Assembly (NCBI GenBank): GCA_949126835.1
Contig: OX421509.1
Span: 10,761,420 to 10,825,419, forward strand
DNA length: 64,000 nucleotides
Source: Anisus vortex
Taxonomy: Eukaryota; Mollusca; Gastropoda; Planorbidae
Direction: 5' to 3'
In this document: piece after piece, positions 34,621 through 45,526 of the stretch
How the letters are laid out: each line of letters begins with the position of its first letter
Numbering within the stretch: position 1 is the stretch's first letter
The notes under the pieces: model-generated
The model's database searches: none
Told to the model about the DNA's origin: nothing
What the model saw: only the letters and a program-made list of their open reading frames with translations
Translations under genes and position numbers: made by a program

Positions 34621-34640
34621 TTGGGGGCTCAAGTCCTGGA
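34621..34640 (+). other. El2 primer-binding site
   Basis: The sequence after the LTR contains TGGGGGCTC followed by aagtcctggat. The first nine bases equal the start of the known proline-tRNA primer-binding site of murine-type retroviruses, and the rest matches with small changes. Proline tRNA priming is inferred. Confidence 0.6.
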
Positions 34641-34893
34641 TCTAAAGTTTGTATGTATAAGAATTGAGAATATACAACTGTTTTAGTGAAAACGATTTAC
34701 AACAAATATTTATTCAAATTCTGTCTACGTGGGAGGCACTGTCTGTGTTCGGACATACTGTTTTCAGCTTTGTACACAATCATCTTAAAATTTATCTTCT
34801 ACAAATATTAAGTGGTGTAAAAATATTTCAAAGGACTTTATGAAAGGTAAAGTTGAAATTTTTTATCTTCTATTTACGTCATTAATATAAAAC

Positions 34894-35934
34894 ATGGCGG
34901 AAGCTAATCTTACGTTGGAGCAATTGAATATTTTTGCTATCACGTCAGAACAGTTAACTAGCATGTCACTAACCCAGTTAAAAGAGATGGCAAATTCTCT
35001 GGGAATAGACATTACTGAAGTTACACCAGTTAGGAGTAAATTGATTCAAGATATTAAGGACTGTTTGAAAAGACATGGTAGAATGCTTGAAGAAAATACT
35101 ATGAATAGTGAAGAATCAGTGGTTCTCAATGTATCAGAAACCCTGAAAACAGACATAGATAACCATGAATTTAAAATGAATGGAAATGAACTAAGTGCAG
35201 ACATGAAATTCCAGTTAGAAATGAGGAAGTTAGAAATTCAAGTACAATTGGAAGGTAAAAGAATAGAAGTACAATTGGAAGGTAAAAGAATAGAAGTACA
35301 ATTAGAAGGTAAAAGAATAGAAGCAGAGAAAGAGAAAAGATTGGGGGAATTGGAAAAAGAAAGAATCGCTAGTAATGAAAGGATTGAATTGGCAAAGTCT
35401 CGTTCGTCAACTCATACGATTCAGGAAACAAATAATGTAGAACTATATAAGTTTAAAAAGCATGTCCCAAGCATGGAGAACATAGAGATTGATGAGTTCT
35501 TTATGGTCTTCGAAAGAAACTCGATCGATTATAAATTTCCTGAAGATAAGAAAGCAGTACTTTTACGTTCAGCTCTAACAAAAGGCAAGGCTCTAGATGT
35601 TGTATTGAATTTGACTCCAGAGGAATGCAATGATTATGAACTAATAAAGAGCAGAGTACTATTGAGTTATGTTCTAACTCCAGAAAAGTATCGAAAGTTA
35701 TATCGTGAGTACAAGAAGGAACCAGAAGTTTCACATGTTGATTTCCTGAGATTAGAGAAAAAGTATTTTGATCGATGGTTACGTTCTAAGAATGTGAATA
35801 AAGATTATGAGAAACTATATAATCTCATACTGATGGAGGATTTGACTGAGAAGATTCGCACTGATATAAAAGTTCATTTGGCTGATCGTGGTATTGAAAT
35901 AGCAGAACAAGCAGCAGTAAAAGCCGATGAATAG
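34894..35934 (+). CDS. El2 gag up to an in-frame TAG
   Basis: 346 codons from ATG. Residues about 18-60 form a SAP-like helical motif (LTSMSLTQLKEMANSLGID). A coiled coil follows, with three tandem copies of the nonapeptide VQLEGKRIE (35236-35320). Residues about 185-346 form a SCAN-like capsid domain ending IEIAEQAAVKADE. The TAG at 35932-35934 falls inside a conserved stretch that in related gags reads ADE followed by an aromatic residue and a T/I-HxH-like segment. The next codons continue this in the same frame, so TAG most likely replaced a Tyr codon. Programmed readthrough is possible but would lie before the zinc knuckle, an unusual place. Confidence 0.85.
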   Translation: MAEANLTLEQLNIFAITSEQLTSMSLTQLKEMANSLGIDITEVTPVRSKLIQDIKDCLKRHGRMLEENTMNSEESVVLNVSETLKTDIDNHEFKMNGNELSADMKFQLEMRKLEIQVQLEGKRIEVQLEGKRIEVQLEGKRIEAEKEKRLGELEKERIASNERIELAKSRSSTHTIQETNNVELYKFKKHVPSMENIEIDEFFMVFERNSIDYKFPEDKKAVLLRSALTKGKALDVVLNLTPEECNDYELIKSRVLLSYVLTPEKYRKLYREYKKEPEVSHVDFLRLEKKYFDRWLRSKNVNKDYEKLYNLILMEDLTEKIRTDIKVHLADRGIEIAEQAAVKADE

Positions 35935-35982
35935 GTCATTATTCACCCGCATAGCCATTATGTTCAAAATGACAGAACAAGT

Positions 35983-38517
35983 TTGAGGACTCAAAACAGT
36001 AATACAGAGAGGAAGTTAAGATCGACAGAGGATAAAAGTAAACAAAAAGCCGATAAACAAGAGAATTCAAGTTTTGTACAAAAGAGAATTACCTGTACAT
36101 TCTGTAAGAAAGATGGACATATAAAAGAGAATTGTTGGAGTCTACATAAAGAGAAAAGACCCATTAAAAACAAGAACAACGTGGTTTTATCACACATCGC
36201 CGTACAAACTGAAACTCACATAAATAAAACTGCCCACAAAAGAATTAAAGCTGAAAGAAAGACATCTGATGTTAGTCATGAGGAGATGGCGAAACACGCA
36301 TGTCCAAGTTGCTCAAAGTCGGAAAAAGTCTTTGAAATGAAGACCGAGGCTATTGAACATTCTAGTTTCAACTCCAAAGGGAGTGTGACAGATGAACAAT
36401 CAGTAAATAAAACGTTTACTTATGGAGGCAGTAGTGTAGCAAGAAACTCAGTAGGCAGAGAACTACCCGAGTGCATGCTATCGGATGTTAGCGAGGGCTA
36501 TGTGTCACCTATAGATAATCAAGCTAGAGAACGGAAGATTAAAATTCTACGTGACTCCGGTGCTGATATATCTCTACTGTTGAAGAATACTGTACCAACG
36601 TCGAAATTGACTCATACAGGCCAGTATGCCTTGATCAGTACTATGGCTGGAACACTCACGGCACCGTTACATCGTATACAGTTGAAGAGTAATTACTTCA
36701 CTGGATCTGTTATTGTTGGGATAGTGAAGAAATTTCCCTACAGAGGCATTTCATTACTTTTAGGAAGTGACATTGCCAAGAATCAGGTACATTCTGTACT
36801 TAAAGAAACCAAAGACTCTGTTCAGTGTAGGAATACTGAAAAATCAGTATGTGTTATCACCAGAGCTATGGAGAAACAGCAGATGACTAATGAATCGACA
36901 AAGAAACCAGAACCAACACCAGAGATTGACTTACAAGCAACCTTCATGGCGGATGTTCTAGGTGGTCACTCAAGTCATACTGATCAAAATAATTTGTCGC
37001 CTAGACAACTACTCATTCTTGCTCAAGGCAAAGATCCAGAGATTGGGAAGCTAAAAGAGGAAGCAAAGAATGAAGGAGAGTTAGAAACAATGGCCGCAGG
37101 TTATTACCTGAGGGACGAGTTGTTGATGAGGAAATGGAGAGGGAAAGAAAACGACGATGAAACATGCAGCGAAGTACATCAAATCGTGGTACCCAATGTT
37201 TACCGCAAGGACATACTACATATGGCCCATGATTCACCGTATGCTGGTCACCTAGGGATACAGAAAACCTTCGACAGGATTCTTCCATATTTCTTCTGGC
37301 CTGGCCTACGTCGTGACGTCACATCGTTTTGCAGATCATGTCATGTCTGCCAGATGGTCGGCAAGCCGAATCAGACCATTCCGGTAGCTCCTCTACGACC
37401 CATACCAGCATTCTCAGAACCCTTCAGTCACATCATTATAGACTGCGTCGGTCCGTTGCCTAAAACTAAGGCTGGCCACCAGTATCTGTTCACTATAATG
37501 TGTTCGGCAACGAGATTTCCAGAGGCTATTCCTCTACGTAGCATCAATGCCGACAAAATCTCTGATGCACTTATCGGATTCTTCACCCGATATGGTCTTC
37601 CGAAAACCGTGCAGTCAGATCAAGGTTCAAATTTCACATCGAAATTATTTCGCCAAGTCTTAGAACGGCTGGGTATTCGTCATGCAGTATCGAGTGCATA
37701 TCATCCACAGAGTCAAGGCGCACTGGAACGATACCACCAAACATTGAAGAATATGTTCCGTACTTTCTGTTTCGAGCATAACGACGACTGGGATCGTGGT
37801 ATTCCCTTCGCACTCTTCGCAACCAGAGAGGCTGTACAAGAATCTCTTGGTTTCAGTCCCTTTGAACTGGTATTCGGACACACAGTTCGTGGACCACTAA
37901 AGCTGTTACAAGAGACATGGTTGTCATCCACTGAAGACACTGGTCTACTGACATACGTGGAAAATTTTAAAAATAGACTGTATAATGCATTAAAAGTTGT
38001 CAGATCTAATCTTTTGCAGGCACAAGACAAGATGAAGGTCTATTATGACGTCAACGCAAGAACCCGTATCTTCCAACCTGGTGATAGAGTTCTCATGCTG
38101 ACGCCACTGTCTGGTCAACCCCTGAGTGCCAAGTTTACAGGACCCTATGAGGTTATGGCTAAGCTTAGTGAGGTTAACTATCTTGTAAAGACCCCTGATA
38201 GACGGAAATCGCAACGAGTGTGCCACATCAATATGTTGAAACCATACATTACCAGAGAAGAACAAAATGTTGTTGCCTCGGTAAACACTGTTATTAGAGT
38301 CGCGAATAATTCACCCGAAATTGAACGTGAATTGGCAGAAAGCAAATTAAAAATCACAAAAGTTTTAAAATCTCTTAATGAAAAGTTGGCACATTTACCC
38401 GCTTGCGAACAATCCGCTATCAAAGGTCAAATTTATGAACATATTAATATTAATCTATTTGCAGATGTAGCCAATAGAACAAGACTGATTGAACAAGAGG
38501 AAGCCTGTTTCTCATGA
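35983..38517 (+). CDS. El2 nucleocapsid, protease and integrase; ends at the RT boundary
   Basis: Same frame as gag; the frame is open from 35935 and the listed start is a TTG, not a true initiator. By residue: one CCHC knuckle at 36-50 (CTFCKKDGHIKENC); protease with DSGADIS near 190 and LLLGSD near 260; integrase zinc finger from 416 (HDSPYAGH ... CRSCHVCQ); core D near 486, D near 545, E near 581; GPYEV near 720 and HINMLKPY near 748. The end has LNEKLAHLPACEQSAIK and LFADVANRTRLIEQ, like the linker before RT in elements ordered PR-INT-RT, then a stop. No ORF follows before the 3' LTR. Confidence 0.9.
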   Translation: MRTQNSNTERKLRSTEDKSKQKADKQENSSFVQKRITCTFCKKDGHIKENCWSLHKEKRPIKNKNNVVLSHIAVQTETHINKTAHKRIKAERKTSDVSHEEMAKHACPSCSKSEKVFEMKTEAIEHSSFNSKGSVTDEQSVNKTFTYGGSSVARNSVGRELPECMLSDVSEGYVSPIDNQARERKIKILRDSGADISLLLKNTVPTSKLTHTGQYALISTMAGTLTAPLHRIQLKSNYFTGSVIVGIVKKFPYRGISLLLGSDIAKNQVHSVLKETKDSVQCRNTEKSVCVITRAMEKQQMTNESTKKPEPTPEIDLQATFMADVLGGHSSHTDQNNLSPRQLLILAQGKDPEIGKLKEEAKNEGELETMAAGYYLRDELLMRKWRGKENDDETCSEVHQIVVPNVYRKDILHMAHDSPYAGHLGIQKTFDRILPYFFWPGLRRDVTSFCRSCHVCQMVGKPNQTIPVAPLRPIPAFSEPFSHIIIDCVGPLPKTKAGHQYLFTIMCSATRFPEAIPLRSINADKISDALIGFFTRYGLPKTVQSDQGSNFTSKLFRQVLERLGIRHAVSSAYHPQSQGALERYHQTLKNMFRTFCFEHNDDWDRGIPFALFATREAVQESLGFSPFELVFGHTVRGPLKLLQETWLSSTEDTGLLTYVENFKNRLYNALKVVRSNLLQAQDKMKVYYDVNARTRIFQPGDRVLMLTPLSGQPLSAKFTGPYEVMAKLSEVNYLVKTPDRRKSQRVCHINMLKPYITREEQNVVASVNTVIRVANNSPEIERELAESKLKITKVLKSLNEKLAHLPACEQSAIKGQIYEHININLFADVANRTRLIEQEEACFS

Positions 38518-39328
38518 AATGTTTTCATTTATGTCATTCATTGTATTGATTAGCATTTATATTATTGTAAATATGACAATAAATAAACTATGTTTTTGAA
38601 ATATTGCAATATGAGACATTACAGAACAAAACTTCAAATTCTACTAGAAACAATCATACGTTGTAAGGTAAAAGGTAACTATTGCATACAGCAATTGCAC
38701 ACACACCGGTATTTAACTTGAATACATCCACACTTGTGTTTGTTCAATTGATTATTGATGTGTTTTGAAATTGTTTGTTTCTATGTCGTCATGTTATAAT
38801 TTGGATGTCTTATTTTATGCTATGTAAAAGCTAAATCAGCTGAGATTATAACATTTTTTTTAAAAATATTCTTGATGTCATAATTGAGACATCATAATAA
38901 TCATATGATAACTGAAAATCATTAGTTAATGATACAGTGATCGGTTAAAAATAAATTAAATTTTCTAAAGAATTATCTATCAATTATTAATCGGTTCCAC
39001 TTATTTGGGTAATTCATATCAATTCTATGGGAATTGGTTATTGGTGGTAATAGTTTTATGGTCAACGTTGTACACAATAATCATAATTGTAAATATTAAT
39101 TGATAAATAAATGTTTAATTAATAATCATTGATAGAATAATGTGATAAGGGATTCCATAATAGCGATTTTGTTATTAAGGGAATATGTAATATATGGTTC
39201 ATTTTAATCTTAAAAAGATTGTCCAATAGTCAATTAAATCTTACGAATAGTTTGGGAATTCGGTTCATTTTATGGGTACTCTACAAAGAATTCCATACTT
39301 AACGCTGTCTGTAATTCCTTTGTGTCTT
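38518..39328 (+). other. El2 3' non-coding region
   Basis: About 810 bp of AT-rich sequence with no RT, RNase H or envelope-like frame on either strand. In a complete Gmr1-like element some 2.5 kb of RT-RNase H coding sequence would be expected here. Confidence 0.7.
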
Positions 39329-39342
39329 AAGGGGGGGGCGAG
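39329..39342 (+). other. El2 polypurine tract
   Basis: aaggggggggcgag directly precedes the 3' LTR, a strong purine run for plus-strand priming. Confidence 0.8.
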
Positions 39343-39941
39343 TGTTACGAGTAGATTTATTTCCATATTATATTGGTTCTGTTATTATTAACTAAAGTTA
39401 AAATGAAATAATCTTAAACCCGAAATGTTTCCGTGTTAGGAATAAAACATGCATATGTCTAGACACTACGTCATAGCGATAAAATACGTCATATGCACGA
39501 GGGTGGAATACCGTTTAGTTTAGTTCTAGTTTGGGCGCTAATGTGTGAGGACTGTTTTTGACCACTTTCTTAAAGATAGGATTACAGCTTAACTCATTAT
39601 AGAAGACTCTCAACTGATTAAGTTTCATTATATAATACTGGTACATGTATTCTGTGGTATTGTTATATTTTATCATCTCAACTTGTTGGAATAAAATTGT
39701 GTTCAATTTCAAACAGGATTGTGGATTTCCTATATATTAAGGTACAGTTTATCTAAATCACTTTATACACAAAAGATTCATATCGCCACGAGTCAAATAA
39801 ACATCAAATCTAATTCAATAACATCAATATAAATTCTTATACAACCTTGTGAGATCCAAGATGGATATGAATCAAAATAATATATAATAATACATTACTA
39901 AAAATATCATCTAACGTCAGTAGCTGATTTCGCACGTGACA
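39343..39941 (+). repeat. El2 3' LTR
   Basis: 599 bp, TGTTACGAGT to GCACGTGACA, followed by ATAT. Confidence 0.95.
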
Positions 39942-40488
39942 ATATTAACACATGAAAATTCTCAATGAATCTTCAAAATCATACATGTGATTTAAGAATA
40001 CATAGTGTTGAAGAAAACCGTCCAATTTCAACTTTGTGCAAGATTTTAAATTTTTTTTTACAAATAAGATAATTCAATTAAGTTTCCTATTATCGCTTTG
40101 AATTTATATTCACTGTATTTCTATGCATAATTTTGCTGATATCTTTAATATTTAAACAATTAAGAATTTTTACTAAAAATTACATATCGACACATGACAC
40201 TTCTCAATGAATCGTCAAAATCATGCATGTGATTAAAGGAAACATAGTGTTGATAAAAAAGTACAATTTCAAACTTGTGCAATGATTAGTTACAGAGAAG
40301 TAGCAAAATAACCGATGGAGAATGAGAAACAAATAAAAGAATAAGTAAAAACGGTAAAAGAAAGAAAACTATGCTCTGAAATGAACTAAACATGCATGTT
40401 TGGATGTGTAACATAATGATTTTGGAGCTCAAAATTTGTGTAAAAAATGTATTTTATTTTTAAAACAATGGTTAAACTTTTTCAATAT

Positions 40489-40920
40489 TGTTACGTCTCG
40501 GTGCCTATGGGGTTGGTTCTATCTCTAATACTTCTTTTTTTTCCTAAAAAAAATAATTAGTCTTCCTTCAACTTCCTTCCAAGTAACGATAAAAACGACT
40601 TTAAAAAAATAAATAATACTTTTAATAATAAATAATACTGAGCTACACAGTCTATAAAACACAAACGATTCTTTTCAGAACACAAGTCTATCTACATCAG
40701 CACGTCTACTCTGGATCTCTCTCTCTCTCACACTCAATTCGTCTGACTGACGTAACACTCCTACACACTTGCTACCGTACACACCGTGTATGACCCCCAC
40801 GCTTACATTCAAGCGGACAAGAATCATCATCGGGTCACCAAAAAGACAGTTGACCACAAGTTACAAAAGGAGAGAAAAACACAAAAAAATCAAGATAGTT
40901 AATTATACTTATACGTTACA
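40489..40920 (+). mobile_element. Solo LTR, TSD ATAT
   Basis: 432 bp from TGTTACGTCTCGG to TATACGTTACA, with ATAT at 40485-40488 and 40921-40924. The ends match the gypsy pattern and the target is the same as for El2 and the solo LTR at 2554-3252. No internal coding region. It probably arose by recombination between two LTRs. Polarity is uncertain because the ends are near-palindromic. Confidence 0.65.
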
Positions 40921-40959
40921 ATATGTAATAATCTCTAATAGGCTAAAAATAATTTGTAT

Positions 40960-42475
40960 ACGCATAATAAGACAGGTGTCTATCATTAACACATCATGGC
41001 CTCTGGAAACAGTTCCAGTCAGCTTACAGGAAGTGCCAAATTACTGTGAGGGCATTTGTAAGAGTAATTAATGATCTACTTTGCGCGTCTGACAATGATC
41101 AAGTGTTAATTCTAGCAAGGCTCGATTTTTCGGCTGCAATTGATACGCTTGACCATGCAATTTGTATAGATAGATTGGCTACTACATTTGGTTGCTCGGG
41201 ATGTGTTTGCAGCTGGTTTAAATCCTACCTGATTGAACCGAAGCAAAGTGTCACCATTTATGGGTCTATCTCATGATGCTCGACTCTGCAATACGGAGTA
41301 CTAGAGGAATCAGTACTAAGCCCGGTATTATTAACACTATACACCAATCCACTTGGTGATGTTATCAGGACTTCCACTATTTTATACCATTTTAACGCGG
41401 ATGATTCGCTGTTGCACGATTCTGCTGTTCTCGCTAAAGTCTCTCGTATAGCAGCTAACCTCAGTATTTCTATTGCTAGTATCTGCTCGTGGATGACGAA
41501 AAACAAACTAAGCTGAAGGAAGATACGAAGGAGGTAATTCTAATTGGAACTCAGTGTAAAATTGCCAAAGTTTAGGATATGGACTCATTTATGGTCTTGA
41601 TCTGACCTATCCCATTTGCAGAAAACGTAAAAAAAAATGGGTGTCATCCTCAATTCACGGTTGTCTTTCGATGCTCACATTAGAAACCTATCCAGATGCC
41701 TTTATTTACAGCTTCGATGACTTGGTCAGATACGCCCTTATTAGTCATTTGACTCAGCAAAGAAACTTACTGCTGCCTTTGTACTCTCACGCCTTGACTA
41801 TTGTAATGCTCTGCTATCTGGATATCTGACGATAAGGACACTAAATTACAGTGTGTTCAAACCAGTGCCGTCCGCCTGGTCATGCGTAAGTCAAGGCGAG
41901 ATTATGTGACAGTTCTCCTGCGTCGGCTCCATTGGCTGTTTTTTGGCTCCCTGATCCCTGAAAAATCCAGAATTAAATATAAAGTGGTGCTACTTTGCCT
42001 TCAGTGTCTTTATAACAACGAAATGCCGTCCTATCTCAAGGAATTAATTGAACCATATGTTCCTCAAAGAACTCTTCGTTCTGCCGACTCCTCGCTTTGG
42101 AAGTGCCCCGTTTCTCTATGACAACCGTTGGCCTTAGAGCCTTCTCAAAAGCCGGTCCGATTGTGTAATCTGCGTCCCATTCAACTAAGGCAAACAAGCT
42201 CCTTTGATACTTTCAAAAAGAACTTAAATTTTTTTTTCTTCAATATTTACCTTAGATAACATGCTTTAGACCCCAACTGTCTTACTTATGTTAGGTCGGT
42301 TAATGCTTCATTTTCTTGATTTTTCCTATGTTTGTAGAAGTTTTAAATCATCCATTCCTTTTATATTTCCAGCATAGAAATCATATCCGTGTTCTTAGTT
42401 TGTAAGATGCACTCTGAGCTTATATTATGCTTGTTGGCAGCGCTATACAAATATTATTATTATTACTTATTTATT
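40960..42475 (+). pseudogene. CR1/jockey-like LINE ORF2 relic (RT to 3' end)
   Basis: In changing frames the sequence reads QSAYRKC, VINDLLCASDN, LDFSAAIDTLDH (RT motif A), SVLSPVLLTLYTNPLGDVIR, NADDSLLHD (a degraded YADD, motif C), SICSWMTKNKL, LSRLDYCNALLSG, NNEMPSYLKELIEPYVPQRTLRSADSSL and the tail gcgctatacaaatattatta. Many stops and frameshifts. The 59095-59400 relic is from the same family. Confidence 0.8.
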
Positions 42476-42479
42476 ATTC

Positions 42480-42945
42480 ACATTGAGACACTATTTAATG
42501 ATAAATTAAAATAATTAATTCTACCGCAGGGGTGTCCGCAGCTTTACTTCCCATGGTCAGTTCGAAGTACATCCAGGCAACATACATTTCCGGATATGGT
42601 TAGGACTCATCGGCCATTTCCGAACCCAGAGACCTCAATTAATTTGGATGTTCAAACACAAACAAAAACTTGTTATACGTAATGCGGGCATAGAACGGGT
42701 TGCCTGAACAAACCAAGAAAAACAATATCAAAATGCATGATAAGACTCAAACCACAGTTGAGCGTAGGACGCAATAATCTGTCTTTTAAATAGAAGAATA
42801 ATATACTAAAATCATTGAAAATGTTGATAACTGGCCATCCATACATTGAAATTCCCTTATATCTAGAACTTCAATGTATATCTGTCAATTTATTTTCTTA
42901 TATACTTTGTCATGTAAGTTTACAGACGCTCCTTATAGATGATTA
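42480..42945. other. Intergenic DNA, no gene seen
   Basis: AT-rich; the frame at 42815-43039 has no domain and runs into a SINE fragment. Confidence 0.3.
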
Positions 42946-42949
42946 TTAT

Positions 42950-43010
42950 GCTCTTCGTCCAAAACTCCTGCAGCGCGCAATGGCTAGAACCCGGGTAGTC
43001 ATGTTGACAG
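42950..43010 (-). mobile_element. SINE family C fragment
   Basis: On the minus strand, gactacccgggttctagcc and caggagttttggac match the B-box part and body of the SINE at 16160-16420. Confidence 0.4.
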
Positions 43011-43165
43011 CCAATGGTATATTTAAACCAACTATTTAAACTTTTAAACCCACCAATCTCGAGACAGTTTACTTGCACAAAAAAAAAGAATACACATGAT
43101 CACTGATATATAGGCCTATATATATATATATATATGTTTTATTTTCCAATTGTCAATTGTAATTG

Positions 43166-43844
43166 TCAACGGAAGTCGATGTATGGTTGTTCGCAGACAT
43201 AACCGAATGTTCGAAAGCATTTCTCATCATTTAGCTTATTCACCCAGAAGCCATAATTCACGCAGTCCTCGTTACCATCATTGTTATTAGGTTCACCTGT
43301 AATAAATATGTATAATATATTAGGTTCACCTGTAATAAATATGTATAATATATCATGAATAATATTTTAAATGAATACGTTTTTTTTTTTAAAGACATTT
43401 AAAAGTATCGTATTAATGATAGACAGGATGGGAGCGGTCAACCATTTGCACCGAACCTATAATGGTCACTTATCTACCCTGCGTAGCACAAATGTATTTA
43501 GTCCTCCGAGCCATAAGAGAGTAAATCTCGGTTCGTGTACTCACTCTGGTGAAGTGAGGTTTACGTCTGCTAGTTCAAGAATCAAAATCTGCATGGAATA
43601 AAAGTCTGTTCATGGCCCTATACGTGTCTATCTTTGACAAAGAGGATTCAGGCAGAGCATCTATCTCTCTGTTGATCATTGTACTGTTGTCGAGTAGCCA
43701 GAATAAGCTACCGTGCTAATTGGTGATTCAGAAACAGACTTGTGTGTGGGTGTGGTTAGAATTATTTGTCTAGGCCCAATACACCGGACGCCAAAAAAAT
43801 AAAATAAAGGAAATCTTAAGAACAATTACATAGAAAGCATTAAG

Positions 43845-43904
<60 letters not shown>

Positions 43905-45472
43905 CCCTATACACAAAATCTATTATTATTAAAAATGAATAGATATTATTTACCTGTATGGAAGATCTGACTCATTATGGTAGCATTACAAGTGGTGTTA
44001 TCATCTTCCCACCTGAAGACACCTTCCACTTCCAGATCATTCAAACCTACCCAAAGTACTTTCCCAGCGAAATAGTCGTTTAGTATACTTAATTTTTCTA
44101 GGGTCTTTACTGTATATAGGTAACTTGCTTTGGCTATAGAATCAAGAATATATAAATAAATATACATAGGGCGGAAAACATACATAATATAATCTGAGAG
44201 CGCATTTACCGTTGAGCGGCAATTAAGTAAGATTACGGATATAATTCTCTAGGCCAAAAAGGATATAGAGCTAATTAATTATCTCAAATATAGTGCTAAC
44301 GTAGTTTTCGGACTAACCTCGGCATTCATCTCTAGCAGTATTGAAGTTAACTTGGTTGGTAGACTCCCAAACACACGCTGCAACTGAACCGCTAGCTAAA
44401 AGTTGGAAGCCAGCAGTTATATTGCAGGTCGCATAGAATTCTTCACTTGTGGCCGTACTTGTGTTGCCAGCTTTGCAATTTCCTAAAATGTATACTTTTT
44501 TTTACTATATACAAGCTGATAATGGCTGTGTAATACAGTGTGTAATGAATGTGTGATTATGTACTAATTGAAATTTAGTGGCCAACAGTATTATTGTAAT
44601 GAGTTTATTAAATTTAGTGACCAACATTGAACTGTATTATTGTAATGAGTTTATTAAAATTAGAGGCCAACATTGAACTGTATTATTATAATGAGTTTAT
44701 TAAAATTAGTGGCCAACATTGAACTGTATTATTATAATGAGTTTATTAAAATTAGTGGACAACATTGAACTGTATTATTATAATGAATTTATTAAATTTA
44801 GTGACCAAAATTGAACTGTATTATTATAATGAGTTTATTAAACATAGTGGCCAACATTGAACTGTATTATTGTAATGAGTTTATTAAATTTAGTGACCAA
44901 CATTGAACTGTATTATTATAATGAGTTTATTAAAATTAGTGGACAACATTGAACTGTATTATTGTAATGAATTTATTAAATTTAGTGACCAACATTGAAC
45001 TGTATTATTATAATGAGTTTATTAAAATTAGTGGACAACATTGAACTGTATTATTGTAATGAATTTATTAAATTTAGTGATCCCTCCCCAATGTCACTAG
45101 TTGATCAATTTATTAGCCTGAGTTGAATTAGTTCTTTAATATATTAGTAATTAGCCGTTTAATATATTCTATTACTTTAATATATAATTGACCTTAACTT
45201 TGGCACCAATGGGGATTCGAAAGCCATGCACACAGTCTACTGTATGTTTGGATTCCGAAGCCCATTGCTTCATTTAAAGACATGTGATCTTATAGTCTCA
45301 TATTTTACTTTTGCGATCTTGATTCCTGCAAGTGTACGCAATAGCTGATTAATCATATAAGAAATAAGACTGCCTTGCGGGCGACCTAGGTTTGATCCTC
45401 CACTGATAACAATATTTATATTTAAGTTAATTTTTTCCCGTGCGACGTTGGGTGATTTAGCTTGTATATGTA

Positions 45473-45526
<54 letters not shown>

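Larger units (their letters stand above)
34017..39941 (+). mobile_element. El2: RT-less Ty3/gypsy (Gmr1-like) LTR retrotransposon
   Basis: A 5925-bp element with 599-bp LTRs (TGTTACGAGT to CACGTGACA) that I see differing at two sites, and ATAT target duplications (34013-34016, 39942-39945). It carries gag, protease and a full integrase including its C-terminal GPY/F part. The coding region ends where the RT domain should begin. No RT or RNase H was found. Insertion is recent by LTR identity. The coding sequence is open except for one in-frame TAG. Confidence 0.9.
33893..40280. repeat. Two-copy tandem duplication of about 230 bp, first copy split by El2
   Basis: Copy 1 is 33893-34016 plus 39946-40060. 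Copy 2 is about 40061-40280. Shared landmarks: agataattcaattaagt, attatcgctttgaatttata, gcataattttgctgata, then acacatga and catagtgttga. Copy 2 serves as an internal empty-site control for El2 (acatatcgacacatga against catat-El2-atattaacacatga). Confidence 0.7.

Noticed and set aside
34189..39712. Two identical 65-codon minus-strand frames at 34189-34386 and 39515-39712
   Set aside because: They lie inside the El2 LTRs and are identical only because the LTRs are.
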